Notes under the pieces: generated by a model
Told to the model about the DNA's origin: nothing
Databases searched by the model: none
Seen by the model: the letters and a program-made list of their open reading frames with translations, nothing else
Part shown: positions 1-5,080 of the stretch, piece after piece
Layout: the number at the start of each line of letters is the position of its first letter
Numbering within the stretch: position 1 is the stretch's first letter
Program-made: the position numbers and the translations under genes
Assembly: GCA_029858145.1 (NCBI GenBank)
Contig: JAOUFP010000242.1
Location: forward strand, 1-5,080
Reading direction: 5' to 3'
Source of the DNA: Nitrospirota bacterium
GTDB lineage: Bacteria > Nitrospirota > Thermodesulfovibrionia > Thermodesulfovibrionales > UBA6898
Length of the DNA stretch: 5,080 nt

Positions 1-1172
1 GCTTCGTGTCCCGCCGCACGCACCATGTAAAAGAGGCGGATATTATGGAACGGCTTGAGATTCTGAATGCATGGCGTCAGGGAAACGAAGCGATTGAAGC
101 GGCCGATCCCCGGGCTCTCCGTTCAGTGGACAGAACGGCAAAGCACCTTCTGAGTTTAGCCGGCGGGAAAATTACCTCTGCTGATTCTGCGCCTGACCCT
201 GATATGATTTCACGTCTCCTCCTGTGCGGATTTCCGGACCGGATAGCAAAACTTCGGGAAGAGGGGGAAGGCCGTTTTCTCCTCAGTCAGGGGAGGGGGG
301 TGCGTCTCCCGGCTGCGAGCGGACTGAGCAGGAGCCCTTATATCATCGCCTTAAACGTGGATGTTGCCGATAAGGCCGAAGGTGTTGTGCATCTTGCCGC
401 TAATCTTGAAGAAGGGATCATCCGGCAGGAATGCGAAGGACGCATCGGGACGCTGAGGAGGATAGAATGGGACAGCAGGGAAAAGAGGGTTGTCGCCACT
501 AGTGAAGAGCGATTGGGTGCTGTAATTCTTTCAGGAAGGCCCTTTAATCCATCCGAAGAGGAAACGGCTCCGGTAGTGTGTGAGGCGATCCGGTCTGCGC
601 CGGGGATGCTCAATTTCAGCAGGGAAGTCCGGCAGTTACAGGGAAGGGTCGAACTGATGAGGAAAAACTTTCCCGGTGAGAATTGGCCCGATTTTTCTGA
701 TGTATATCTCCTGTCAGCTCCCGAAGAATGGCTCCTGCCATGGCTTGGCAGGATACGCAGCGCGGAAGATATTGCAGGGACCGACCTCCTGAGTGCACTG
801 AAGGCGTTCCTTTCCTGGAACCAGCAGCGCCTTCTCGACGAGCGCCTTCCGGTGTCCATTATTGTGCCGAGCGGCAGCCGGGTCGCGATCGATTACGCCT
901 CGGGCGATATTCCTGTGCTTGCTGTGAAGCTGCAGGAAATGTTTGGGCTTGCGGACACGCCCAAATTAGCAGGAGGTCGGGTAACGGTGCTCCTTCACCT
1001 TCTGTCCCCGGCAAGAAGACCTGTACAGATTACACAGGATTTGGAAGGATTCTGGAACAGCGGTTACCAGCAGGTGAAGAAGGAATTGAAGGGAAGATAT
1101 CCGAAGCATCCCTGGCCCGACGACCCCTGGAAGGCGGTGCCGACGCGAAAGACAAAAAGCCTGAAGAAATGA
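1..1172 (+). CDS. hrpB: ATP-dependent helicase HrpB, C-terminal part (5' end outside window)
   Basis: This is the C-terminal part of a DEAH-box ATP-dependent helicase of the HrpB family. The family's usual length is about 800-850 residues, and about 389 are visible here. The reading frame is open to the left edge (codons begin at base 3), so the GTG at base 6 is an internal valine rather than the start. The visible part begins in the HA2-like helical region. It continues through the segment around LLCGFPDRIAKLREEGEGRF (bases about 216-275) that follows HA2 in this family. It ends in the diagnostic HrpB C-terminal domain, with VPSGSR (864-881), LAVKLQEMFGL (918-950), HLLSPARRPVQITQDL (996-1043) and GRYPKHPWPDDP (1092-1127). 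The DEAH motor domains lie upstream, outside the window. HrpB is a presumed RNA helicase whose physiological role is poorly defined in most bacteria. The end looks intact, with a TGA at 1170-1172. Identification is firm; function in the cell is not. Confidence 0.95.
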   Translation, partial: FVSRRTHHVKEADIMERLEILNAWRQGNEAIEAADPRALRSVDRTAKHLLSLAGGKITSADSAPDPDMISRLLLCGFPDRIAKLREEGEGRFLLSQGRGVRLPAASGLSRSPYIIALNVDVADKAEGVVHLAANLEEGIIRQECEGRIGTLRRIEWDSREKRVVATSEERLGAVILSGRPFNPSEEETAPVVCEAIRSAPGMLNFSREVRQLQGRVELMRKNFPGENWPDFSDVYLLSAPEEWLLPWLGRIRSAEDIAGTDLLSALKAFLSWNQQRLLDERLPVSIIVPSGSRVAIDYASGDIPVLAVKLQEMFGLADTPKLAGGRVTVLLHLLSPARRPVQITQDLEGFWNSGYQQVKKELKGRYPKHPWPDDPWKAVPTRKTKSLKK

Positions 1173-1204
1173 AAGACTTTCACCCCGCATTCTTCATGCC
1201 TCTA

Positions 1205-1232
1205 CAAACCGGGTTTGGGCGACGCATTTTTT
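1205..1232 (+). terminator. Weak possible terminator after hrpB
   Basis: A 5-bp stem CAAAC/GTTTG (1205-1209 with 1213-1217, loop CGG) is followed ten bases later by a run of six T (1227-1232). It lies 33 bases after the hrpB stop. The short stem and the gap before the T run make it a poor intrinsic terminator. It is listed because nothing better was found before the next gene. Confidence 0.25.
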
Positions 1233-1342
1233 CTCTCTGCCGATGGAATGCAGGCTGACTCCTGAAGTGGTCCCTTCGGCCGGGATTACGTCTTCCCTGA
1301 GTGACGGGATGCCTGACAGGATATAGTAATTGTAAGTAGAGC

Positions 1343-1371
1343 TTGACATTGAGGACGATATTTGCAAAAAT
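1343..1371 (+). promoter_or_regulatory. Possible promoter for the small exported protein
   Basis: A perfect TTGACA (1343-1348) is followed 17 bases later by AAAAAT (1366-1371), which matches TATAAT at four of six positions. Transcription would begin near 1378, at or past the first in-frame ATG (1375). That would favour the second ATG (1381) as the start and give an almost leaderless message. The -35 is strong and the -10 is weak. No other convincing promoter was seen in the spacer from 1173 to 1374, which otherwise holds no gene that I can support. Confidence 0.4.
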
Positions 1372-1374
1372 CGA

Positions 1375-1662
1375 ATGAAGATGAGAGCGCAAAGCATACT
1401 GCTTATTTTAATCGTAATCTTTGGGACATTCGCCCCATTGTCGGTAACCTGTTCGTCACTCGACGATCAGACATATATTGTTGCCCTTGATGTCTGCCAT
1501 GCATCGGGGAGCATTCTGTCAGCGAACACTGATATGCCTGTAATACATGAATGCCCCTGTAAAGTATTTGCCCTGCACGTCGCAGGCTTACAAGATAATT
1601 CAAGCCAGAAATCCAATTCTTATCTTTCAGCTTTTCAGCAAGAACGTCCTCCAGAAGCATAA
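1375..1662 (+). CDS. Small exported Cys/His-rich protein, function unknown
   Basis: I cannot assign this 95-residue protein to a named family. It opens with a basic tip (MKMRAQ) and a hydrophobic stretch of about 13-15 residues (SILLILIVIFGTFAPL), followed by a polar region, which is a plausible signal peptide. Cys26 is preceded by SVT, a poor lipobox, so a lipoprotein is unlikely. The mature part has Cys41-His42, then His58-Glu59-Cys60-Pro61-Cys62 and His68, an arrangement that could bind a metal or form disulfides. It ends in a proline-containing charged tail (FQQERPPEA). From memory, similar short proteins with DVCHAS...ECPC blocks occur beside heavy-metal efflux operons. No efflux genes are present here, and terminator-like hairpins follow. 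Two ATG codons are in frame (1375 and 1381) and neither has a good Shine-Dalgarno sequence; the promoter geometry slightly favours 1381. That this is a real gene is likely, based on the signal peptide and the clustered Cys/His residues. Confidence 0.65.
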   Translation: MKMRAQSILLILIVIFGTFAPLSVTCSSLDDQTYIVALDVCHASGSILSANTDMPVIHECPCKVFALHVAGLQDNSSQKSNSYLSAFQQERPPEA

Positions 1663-1689
1663 TCCTTTGTTTCGAAGTGTGAGTCTTTT

Positions 1690-1745
1690 TTTTCAGTACT
1701 GCAGGCAACTGCCTGCAGCAGAAAAGTCTTTTTTTCAGACTTTTC
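1690..1745 (+). terminator. First intrinsic terminator after the small exported protein, with an alternative hairpin
   Basis: A perfect 8-bp stem CTGCAGGC/GCCTGCAG (1699-1706 with 1711-1718, loop AACT) can be extended by TTTTC (1690-1694) pairing with GAAAA (1721-1725) across a small internal loop. A run of seven T (1729-1735) follows. A second perfect 9-bp stem, GAAAAGTCT (1721-1729) with AGACTTTTC (1737-1745), uses the same GAAAA, so the extended first stem and the second stem exclude each other. The whole lies 27-83 bases after the stop codon at 1662. On the plus strand it reads as a terminator; the opposite strand has no T run on the proper side of the first stem. Confidence 0.6.
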
Positions 1746-1759
1746 TCCCCGTAAACTTG

Positions 1760-1810
1760 GCTCCGCTTTCAAAATTATTGGAAAATAATTCTGGAGCGGA
1801 GCATTTTTTT
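1760..1810 (+). terminator. Second, strong intrinsic terminator
   Basis: GCTCCGCT (1760-1767) pairs perfectly with AGCGGAGC (1795-1802). Two G-U pairs and a small internal loop lead to an inner 7-bp stem AATTATT/AATAATT (1773-1779 with 1784-1790), capped by a GGAA tetraloop. A run of seven T (1804-1810) begins two bases after the stem. This is a textbook rho-independent terminator on the plus strand, isolating the SDR gene from transcription coming from hrpB and the small gene. The rest of the spacer, 1811-1950, is A+T-rich and shows no gene or clear motif. Confidence 0.85.
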
Positions 1811-1953
1811 ATAAGCTCCATGAGCAACGCCTTGAATATCAAGCCGTTTCAACGAAAACATCCGGTTTATAAAAGAGTGCCTGTCGGATTGTGTTTGTAA
1901 ATGCCTCCGGTTAATTCTTCCGTATCTTTGCAAAACCATCCCTCCCGCAATCA

Positions 1954-1984
1954 TTGATTAAACAGGTTTTTTTTGTGATACACT
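1954..1984 (+). promoter_or_regulatory. Promoter of the SDR gene, start site at or beside the ATG
   Basis: TTGATT (1954-1959) lies 17 bases before GATACA (1977-1982), or 19 before TACACT (1979-1984). Both readings carry a TG dinucleotide in the extended -10 position (1974-1975 or 1976-1977). Using TACACT, transcription would begin near 1991, the A of the start codon. No Shine-Dalgarno sequence precedes the ATG (the bases before it are CTTTTAGA). The octamer GATACACT (1977-1984) resembles those before the split-barrel and tspO genes. An uninterrupted run of eight T (1967-1974) fills part of the spacer. Confidence 0.6.
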
Positions 1985-1990
1985 TTTAGA

Positions 1991-2959
1991 ATGGAACAAA
2001 AAGAGCATACTGCTGAGGACAGAGTATTAGTTTTAGGTGCCACGGGGTTCGTCGGAGGCCGGCTCATCCCCGAACTTATCAAGAAAAACGTTAAATTGAG
2101 ACTCTTTGTCCGCGATCCGGCGAAAGTGGCCTCCATTAAAAACTGCGGCGCGGATATAGAGGTATTTCAGGGAGATCTTCTCTCCGGGGAGGGGGTCGAA
2201 GATGCCTTGAACGGAACGCACACGGCCTATTACCTTGTCCACTCGATGGGCGGGAAAAGCATATTCAAAAATACCGAGTACGCCGAAAAGGACAAGCAGG
2301 CGGCAAGAAATTTCATTGCAGCGGCAAATCAGGAAGGTCTGAAGAGAGTCATTTATCTTGGTGCTCTTGGTGAAAGGGGCGATAACCTCTCAGAGCACCT
2401 TAGAAGCCGCGCGGAGGTGGCAGCGATCCTCTCTTCTGGAAAACCCGCTGCGACGATCCTTCGGGCCGCCATCATTATCGGCGCCGGAGGCGCATCTTTC
2501 GAGATGCTCAGATACCTTGTCGAGCGGCTTCCGGTAATGGGCTGTCCAAAGTGGATAGATACCCGCATCCAACCGATCGCCTTAAGGGATGTTCTGGCCT
2601 ATCTCGTCGGAGTCCTCCTGAACCCGCAGACTAAGGGGCAGACGTATGATATCGGGGGGGATGAGATACTTACCTACCGCGAGATGATGCAGCAATATGC
2701 GGAGGCGCGGGGAATTCCACGAAGGATCATCTTTCGTGTCCCTTTTCTCACGCCTCTCCTTTCCGCCTACTGGGTAGACCTCGTGACGCCGATACCTTCG
2801 GGAGTCGCCCACCCCCTGATCGACGGGCTGAAAAACGAGGTGATATGCAGGGACGATCGTATCGATGAATTTGTCCCGATAGAAAAGACTTCTTTCAAAG
2901 AGGCGGTAAAAATAGCCTTTTCGGAAGAGAAAGACGGTCCGGGGATTACAGGTTTCTGA
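1991..2959 (+). CDS. NAD(P)-binding atypical short-chain dehydrogenase/reductase
   Basis: This complete 322-residue protein is an NAD(P)-binding Rossmann-fold protein of the atypical SDR (NmrA/YbjT-like) group. The nucleotide-binding motif GATGFVGG is at residues 16-23 of the first beta-alpha-beta unit. FVRDP (39-43) follows the second strand, and its Arg41 suggests NADPH. GDL is at 61-63, YLVHSMGG at 81-88 and IYLGALGE at 121-128. The classical YxxxK catalytic pair is not evident where expected, so it may be a non-catalytic binder or use other residues. Conserved blocks LRAAIIIG (157-164), RYLVERLPVM (174-183) and YWVDLVTP (260-267) match the subfamily that in many bacteria carries a C-terminal DUF2867 domain. 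That domain is absent here, because the protein stops at 322 and a convergent gene begins soon after. The ATG at 1991 fits the start of the first strand, with no alternative start close by. The substrate is unknown. The gene converges with the split-barrel gene across 62 bases. Confidence 0.9.
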   Translation: MEQKEHTAEDRVLVLGATGFVGGRLIPELIKKNVKLRLFVRDPAKVASIKNCGADIEVFQGDLLSGEGVEDALNGTHTAYYLVHSMGGKSIFKNTEYAEKDKQAARNFIAAANQEGLKRVIYLGALGERGDNLSEHLRSRAEVAAILSSGKPAATILRAAIIIGAGGASFEMLRYLVERLPVMGCPKWIDTRIQPIALRDVLAYLVGVLLNPQTKGQTYDIGGDEILTYREMMQQYAEARGIPRRIIFRVPFLTPLLSAYWVDLVTPIPSGVAHPLIDGLKNEVICRDDRIDEFVPIEKTSFKEAVKIAFSEEKDGPGITGF

Positions 2960-3021
2960 GTGTGGGGGAGCAGGTCAGGAATCTGAAAGGCAAAAAAGTG
3001 CGAATGTGAGCGAGGCAATCT
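2960..3021. other. Convergent spacer without a clear terminator
   Basis: The stop codons of the SDR (plus) and split-barrel (minus) genes face each other across 62 bases. The only structure seen is a 4-bp stem TCAG/CTGA (2975-2978 with 2983-2986), and there is a run of A on the plus strand (2992-2997, a T run on the minus strand). Neither forms a convincing intrinsic terminator, so the two transcripts may overlap or end by Rho. Confidence 0.4.
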
Positions 3022-3507
3022 CTACCGGACTCGCCATTCCGAAACGGTCTGGAACGAGCTGATATGATAACAGTATGAAAGTTCGACAAGGACGAGGGCT
3101 GTTGTCGCTGACTGTATGAATTCCGCGAGTTCAGGATGTTTTTTTATCAGGATTCCGGATAATTCGTCCCATTTTCTGCCTCGCCTCACCGGCACCGCCG
3201 TACCCAGCAGAGTCATTGCCTCTGTTTTCATATAATCTCCTCCGGTCTCTGTCCGTGTATCGATGAGCAGTGAAACGTTTCTGTTTTTCAGGAGGTTTTT
3301 GTATTTCGAGGTTTCCCTTGGAGTCGCAAAGATCAGGCCTTTCATATCAGGCGTCATGGCATAGGCGATCAGCGATGTGTAAGGTCTCCTGTTTGATTCT
3401 GTCGCGAGTACGGCATGGCGTTCGAGACCGTTCAAGACACTGAGTCTTTCGGAAACGGAGACGGTGCCGCTCCTTTTTTCTGAAGGGATTCTTTTTTTCC
3501 TGTCCAT
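3022..3507 (-). CDS. Pyridoxamine 5'-phosphate oxidase-like FMN-binding split-barrel protein
   Basis: This 161-residue protein resembles the small single-domain members of the pyridoxamine 5'-phosphate oxidase-like (FMN-binding split barrel) superfamily. The N-terminal helix LSVLNGLERHAVLATES (22-38) leads into the first strand. RPYTSLIAYAMTPD (41-54) and LIFATPRETSKYKNLLKN (58-75) follow, matching the strand and phosphate-binding loop typical of these proteins. VSLLIDTRT (78-86) is the next core strand, and the last strands are ALVLVELSYCYHIS (137-150). Its length is normal for the family. Such proteins bind flavin, and some bind F420 or heme, but they are rarely true pyridoxine oxidases, so substrate and reaction cannot be assigned. 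The ATG at 3507 has no Shine-Dalgarno sequence and lies 8 bases after a TATACT box. The gene begins 24 bases after tspO on the same strand, suggesting co-transcription plus a promoter of its own. It ends in TAG, facing the SDR gene. Confidence 0.85.
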   Translation of the reverse strand: MDRKKRIPSEKRSGTVSVSERLSVLNGLERHAVLATESNRRPYTSLIAYAMTPDMKGLIFATPRETSKYKNLLKNRNVSLLIDTRTETGGDYMKTEAMTLLGTAVPVRRGRKWDELSGILIKKHPELAEFIQSATTALVLVELSYCYHISSFQTVSEWRVR

Positions 3508-3515
3508 CGAAATTC

Positions 3516-3523
3516 AGTATATC
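3516..3523 (-). promoter_or_regulatory. Extended -10 box of the split-barrel gene
   Basis: On the minus strand TGATATACT gives an extended -10 (TG, one base, TATACT at 3521-3516). It lies in the 24-base gap between tspO and this gene. Transcription would start near 3509, two bases before the ATG. The sequence at the -35 position (CAGGTT, 17 bases upstream, inside the end of tspO) is weak, as is common for extended -10 promoters. The stretch TGTGATAYACT is shared with the SDR promoter. Confidence 0.5.
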
Positions 3524-3531
3524 ACAGAAAA

Positions 3532-4002
3532 TCAGTTCAACCTGAAAATTGTATAAGAGAGAAAGGTAGCGAAACTTGCCCAGAGAAAATATGGAGCAAG
3601 CAGAAAGGCGGAGATCTTTGAATAGTTCCAAACCGAAACGATCATAATGAGAACGGTGAACGCGATCAGCGCCGCATCAATCACGGCGGTCATGAGAAGA
3701 TGCCTCGAAAAAAAGATGTAGCTCCAGGCCGCATTTATGATGCCGTTCAGGATGTACAGGCCGATAATAATAGCGAAAAGAGGCTTGCCTTTTGCGGCAC
3801 GGAGAAATTGAATGAGCGAAGCAGCAGAGAGTATGTAGATGAGTGTCCAGACTATTCCGATAATGCTTCCCGGCGGCGTAAAAGAAGGCTTTTGGAGCGA
3901 AGGATACCAGGTAGCGATCCCCGCGGAAGTAAATTGTCTTCCCGCAAGCGCGACGAGAAGATAGAAGGCTGGGGGAAGTACGTAAACAAGCAGTTTGTTC
4001 AT
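3532..4002 (-). CDS. tspO: TspO/MBR family tryptophan-rich sensory membrane protein
   Basis: This 156-residue integral membrane protein is a TspO, the bacterial relative of the mitochondrial translocator protein. Five hydrophobic segments are visible, at about residues 4-22, 45-67, 74-98, 103-123 and 131-151. The signature loop WYPSLQKPSFTPP (32-44) follows helix 1. Family positions W52, Y56, N86, N90, W93-S94 and the C-terminal block LAPYFLWASFATFLSY (135-150) are all present. TspO proteins bind porphyrins such as protoporphyrin IX and have been tied to tetrapyrrole handling, oxidative stress and light-dependent regulation in bacteria; the exact activity is debated. Length and motifs indicate an intact gene. 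The ATG at 4002 sits 10 bases after a TATACT box with no usable Shine-Dalgarno sequence. The stop codon is 24 bases before the split-barrel gene, so the two probably form a small operon. Confidence 0.95.
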   Translation of the reverse strand: MNKLLVYVLPPAFYLLVALAGRQFTSAGIATWYPSLQKPSFTPPGSIIGIVWTLIYILSAASLIQFLRAAKGKPLFAIIIGLYILNGIINAAWSYIFFSRHLLMTAVIDAALIAFTVLIMIVSVWNYSKISAFLLAPYFLWASFATFLSYTIFRLN

Positions 4003-4012
4003 ACCTGAAAGC

Positions 4013-4020
4013 AGTATATC
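4013..4020 (-). promoter_or_regulatory. -10 box of tspO
   Basis: The minus strand reads GATATACTG (4020-4012), identical over nine bases to the box before the split-barrel gene. With TATACT (4018-4013) as the -10, transcription would start near 4006, leaving a leader of about four bases before the ATG at 4002. No good -35 hexamer was found at 16-18 bases, so an activator or alternative sigma factor may be needed. The preceding bases do not provide the TG of an extended -10. Confidence 0.45.
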
Positions 4021-4060
4021 CTAATTTGTGGAAAACTCATAGGCATTCCGCGTTCATGGC

Positions 4061-4117
4061 AAAAAAAGTATTTCAGTTTTATAGCATTGACCCGGGATTG
4101 TATTCCCGATTAATGCT
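4061..4117 (-). terminator. Possible terminator overlapping the end of the DUF294 gene
   Basis: On the minus strand the end of the coding region folds into an outer stem AGCATT/AATGCT (4117-4112 with 4088-4083) and an inner stem CGGGA/TCCCG (4108-4104 with 4097-4093), separated by a small internal loop. The stop codon (4081-4079) follows directly. A run of seven T on that strand (4067-4061) comes only about 15 bases after the stem, too far for an ideal intrinsic terminator. It could instead act as a 3'-end stabilising hairpin. Confidence 0.4.
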
Positions 4118-5080
4118 GTCCAGCACCCGGGAAATAAGTATGCAGACATCCTTGAGCGTATTTTTTTCCTGGACGCTCAGGCGGTCCGGATTGATGAAGT
4201 TGTCGGGTTCAACGCCCATTGTAATCAATTCAAACTGATGGCGTATTCTGAGAAGCGAAACAAACTCGAAGGCTTGTTCAAGGTCGTCCCCTGTCTCCCT
4301 GATTGTGGTGTGCACCTCCTTCAGGGCTGCAATTCTCTCCAATGTCGAGGTCTCCTGGATACCGGACTCCAGGCTGAAGAGGCGCACAATGTTGATCATG
4401 GGTGCAACGCACTTCTTTTTGAGATCCAGCTTGTTCTTATGTTCACCTTCGTCTTCCACCTGGAACGTCCTGAGGAAACTGAGCGGAGGCCTTACGCTGG
4501 TCGTCATGTCGGCCATGAATTTCAAAAAGATCTTCTGGCCCCGGAGACTTTCCATTAAGTGCTGTTTGAGTTCCGAAGCAAGCCCCAGGTCGCCGTAAAT
4601 CCCTCTGAAATCGAACAAGATAACAGAAGATATGATAGCGTCAGGGGTGGGCTCACTGATCCATTCACTGAAATACCTCTTCCATACAGAGAGCGGCTGA
4701 CACCACTTGGGATTAGTAGCCATGTAGTTGCCGGAGCAGCGGGCAAATCCGCATTGCAGCAGTCCGCTCACAACAAATTGTGCGAACCGGCCAAAATATT
4801 CCGCGGCAGCACGGCCTTCCTCTTCGCTGGCCGGGTCTGCGTAAACTATGGCGTTGTCCTGATCTGTTTTGAAAGTCTGTTCTTTCCGCCCCTCGCTGCC
4901 GTATATTATCCAGCAGAAAGGAACAGGTGGAGGGCCGAGCGTCTTCCGTGCGATATCCAGTATCCTGCGCTCAAGGTGGTCATTCACTTCTGTAACGATC
5001 CTGGTGATGTTGCTCGCTTTTGCCCCTTCACGAAGCAAGAGCGAAATCAGACCGATACTCTTCCTCGATACGGAGACGAG
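4079..5080 (-). CDS. DUF294 nucleotidyltransferase-like signalling protein, C-terminal part (5' end outside window)
   Basis: This minus-strand gene enters from the right edge. Its frame stays open to base 5080, so 333 codons plus the stop are visible. The TTG at 5036-5038 is in frame but is most likely an internal leucine. The key feature is GSEGRKEQTFKTDQDNA (4900-4850), the GS...TDxDNA signature of the nucleotidyltransferase fold shared with GlnD-type enzymes. The paired Asp residues are the expected metal ligands and are intact. Further on, MATNPKWCQPLSVWKRYF and FDFRGIYGD match the DUF294 and DUF294 C-terminal blocks, followed by a helical C-terminal domain. Complete members usually carry a cyclic-nucleotide-binding domain and a pair of CBS domains in front. 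These would lie outside the window, so a role in ligand-sensing nucleotidyl transfer is inferred. The substrate is unknown. It lies upstream of tspO in the same direction, 76 bases away, with a possible terminator between them. Confidence 0.9.
   Translation of the reverse strand, partial: LVSVSRKSIGLISLLLREGAKASNITRIVTEVNDHLERRILDIARKTLGPPPVPFCWIIYGSEGRKEQTFKTDQDNAIVYADPASEEEGRAAAEYFGRFAQFVVSGLLQCGFARCSGNYMATNPKWCQPLSVWKRYFSEWISEPTPDAIISSVILFDFRGIYGDLGLASELKQHLMESLRGQKIFLKFMADMTTSVRPPLSFLRTFQVEDEGEHKNKLDLKKKCVAPMINIVRLFSLESGIQETSTLERIAALKEVHTTIRETGDDLEQAFEFVSLLRIRHQFELITMGVEPDNFINPDRLSVQEKNTLKDVCILISRVLDSINREYNPGSML

Noticed and set aside
728..1258. Plus-strand open frame of 176 codons inside hrpB
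   Set aside because: It is out of frame with strongly conserved HrpB C-terminal sequence, so it is a shadow of that gene.
1260..1320. Possible riboswitch or G+C-rich intergenic repeat with TCCC/GGGA pairings
   Set aside because: Only 4-bp pairings were found, with no match to a known riboswitch core that I could recognise and no second copy in the window.
1180..1397. Two overlapping minus-strand open frames of 67-70 codons in the spacer between hrpB and the small exported protein
   Set aside because: They show no recognisable domain and overlap the start of the better-supported plus-strand gene. No promoter or ribosome binding site was seen for either.
1547..1900. Plus-strand open frame of 117 codons overlapping the end of the small exported protein
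   Set aside because: It runs straight through both strong terminator hairpins and T runs. Its composition looks random, and the signal peptide and Cys/His pattern support the other frame.
3700..4008. Plus-strand frame of 102 codons antisense to tspO
   Set aside because: The minus-strand tspO carries all family motifs. The antisense frame is highly charged with no family resemblance.
4040..4060. Inverted repeat GGCAT...ATGGC as a terminator between the DUF294 gene and tspO
   Set aside because: The arms do not pair properly (a G-G mismatch in a 5-bp stem), so it is not a credible hairpin.
4238..4598. Two plus-strand frames of about 100 codons antisense to the DUF294 gene
   Set aside because: Both lie opposite conserved DUF294 sequence and have no recognisable features.

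Overview
The window is a stretch of bacterial chromosome, about half G+C in the genes and more A+T-rich in the non-coding spacers. It holds two partial genes at the edges and four complete genes between them. No rRNA, tRNA, insertion sequence, integrase or CRISPR array was seen. The protein set (HrpB-type helicase, DUF294 signalling protein, TspO, atypical SDR, flavin split-barrel protein) suggests a Gram-negative bacterium. The wording of the proteins reminds me of Nitrospirota or Desulfobacterota, but this is an impression that I could not test.

Layout. Positions 1-1172 (+) carry the C-terminal half of the ATP-dependent helicase HrpB. A 200-bp spacer follows, then a small exported Cys/His-rich protein of unknown function (1375-1662, +). 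After it comes an A+T-rich non-coding stretch with two hairpin systems that look like tandem intrinsic terminators. A complete NAD(P)-binding atypical SDR (1991-2959, +) faces three minus-strand genes. Read in their own direction these are a partial DUF294 nucleotidyltransferase-like protein (5080-4079), TspO (4002-3532) and an FMN-binding split-barrel (pyridoxamine 5'-phosphate oxidase-like) protein (3507-3022).

How the parts may fit. tspO and the split-barrel gene are 24 bp apart and probably co-expressed, and the convergent SDR gene is their neighbour. TspO binds porphyrins, and flavin and nicotinamide proteins are its neighbours here, so an oxidative or photo-oxidative stress role is a reasonable but unproven guess. 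The most striking non-coding signal is a shared octamer, GATAYACT. It occurs 6, 8 and 10 bases before the start codons of the SDR, split-barrel and tspO genes. Read as the -10 element, it would put transcription starts at or within a few bases of the start codon. None of these genes has a Shine-Dalgarno sequence, so the set looks like leaderless or near-leaderless transcripts. The small exported protein may follow the same plan. Nothing in the window is clearly a wholly new system; the orphan Cys/His protein and the leaderless promoter set deserve the most attention.
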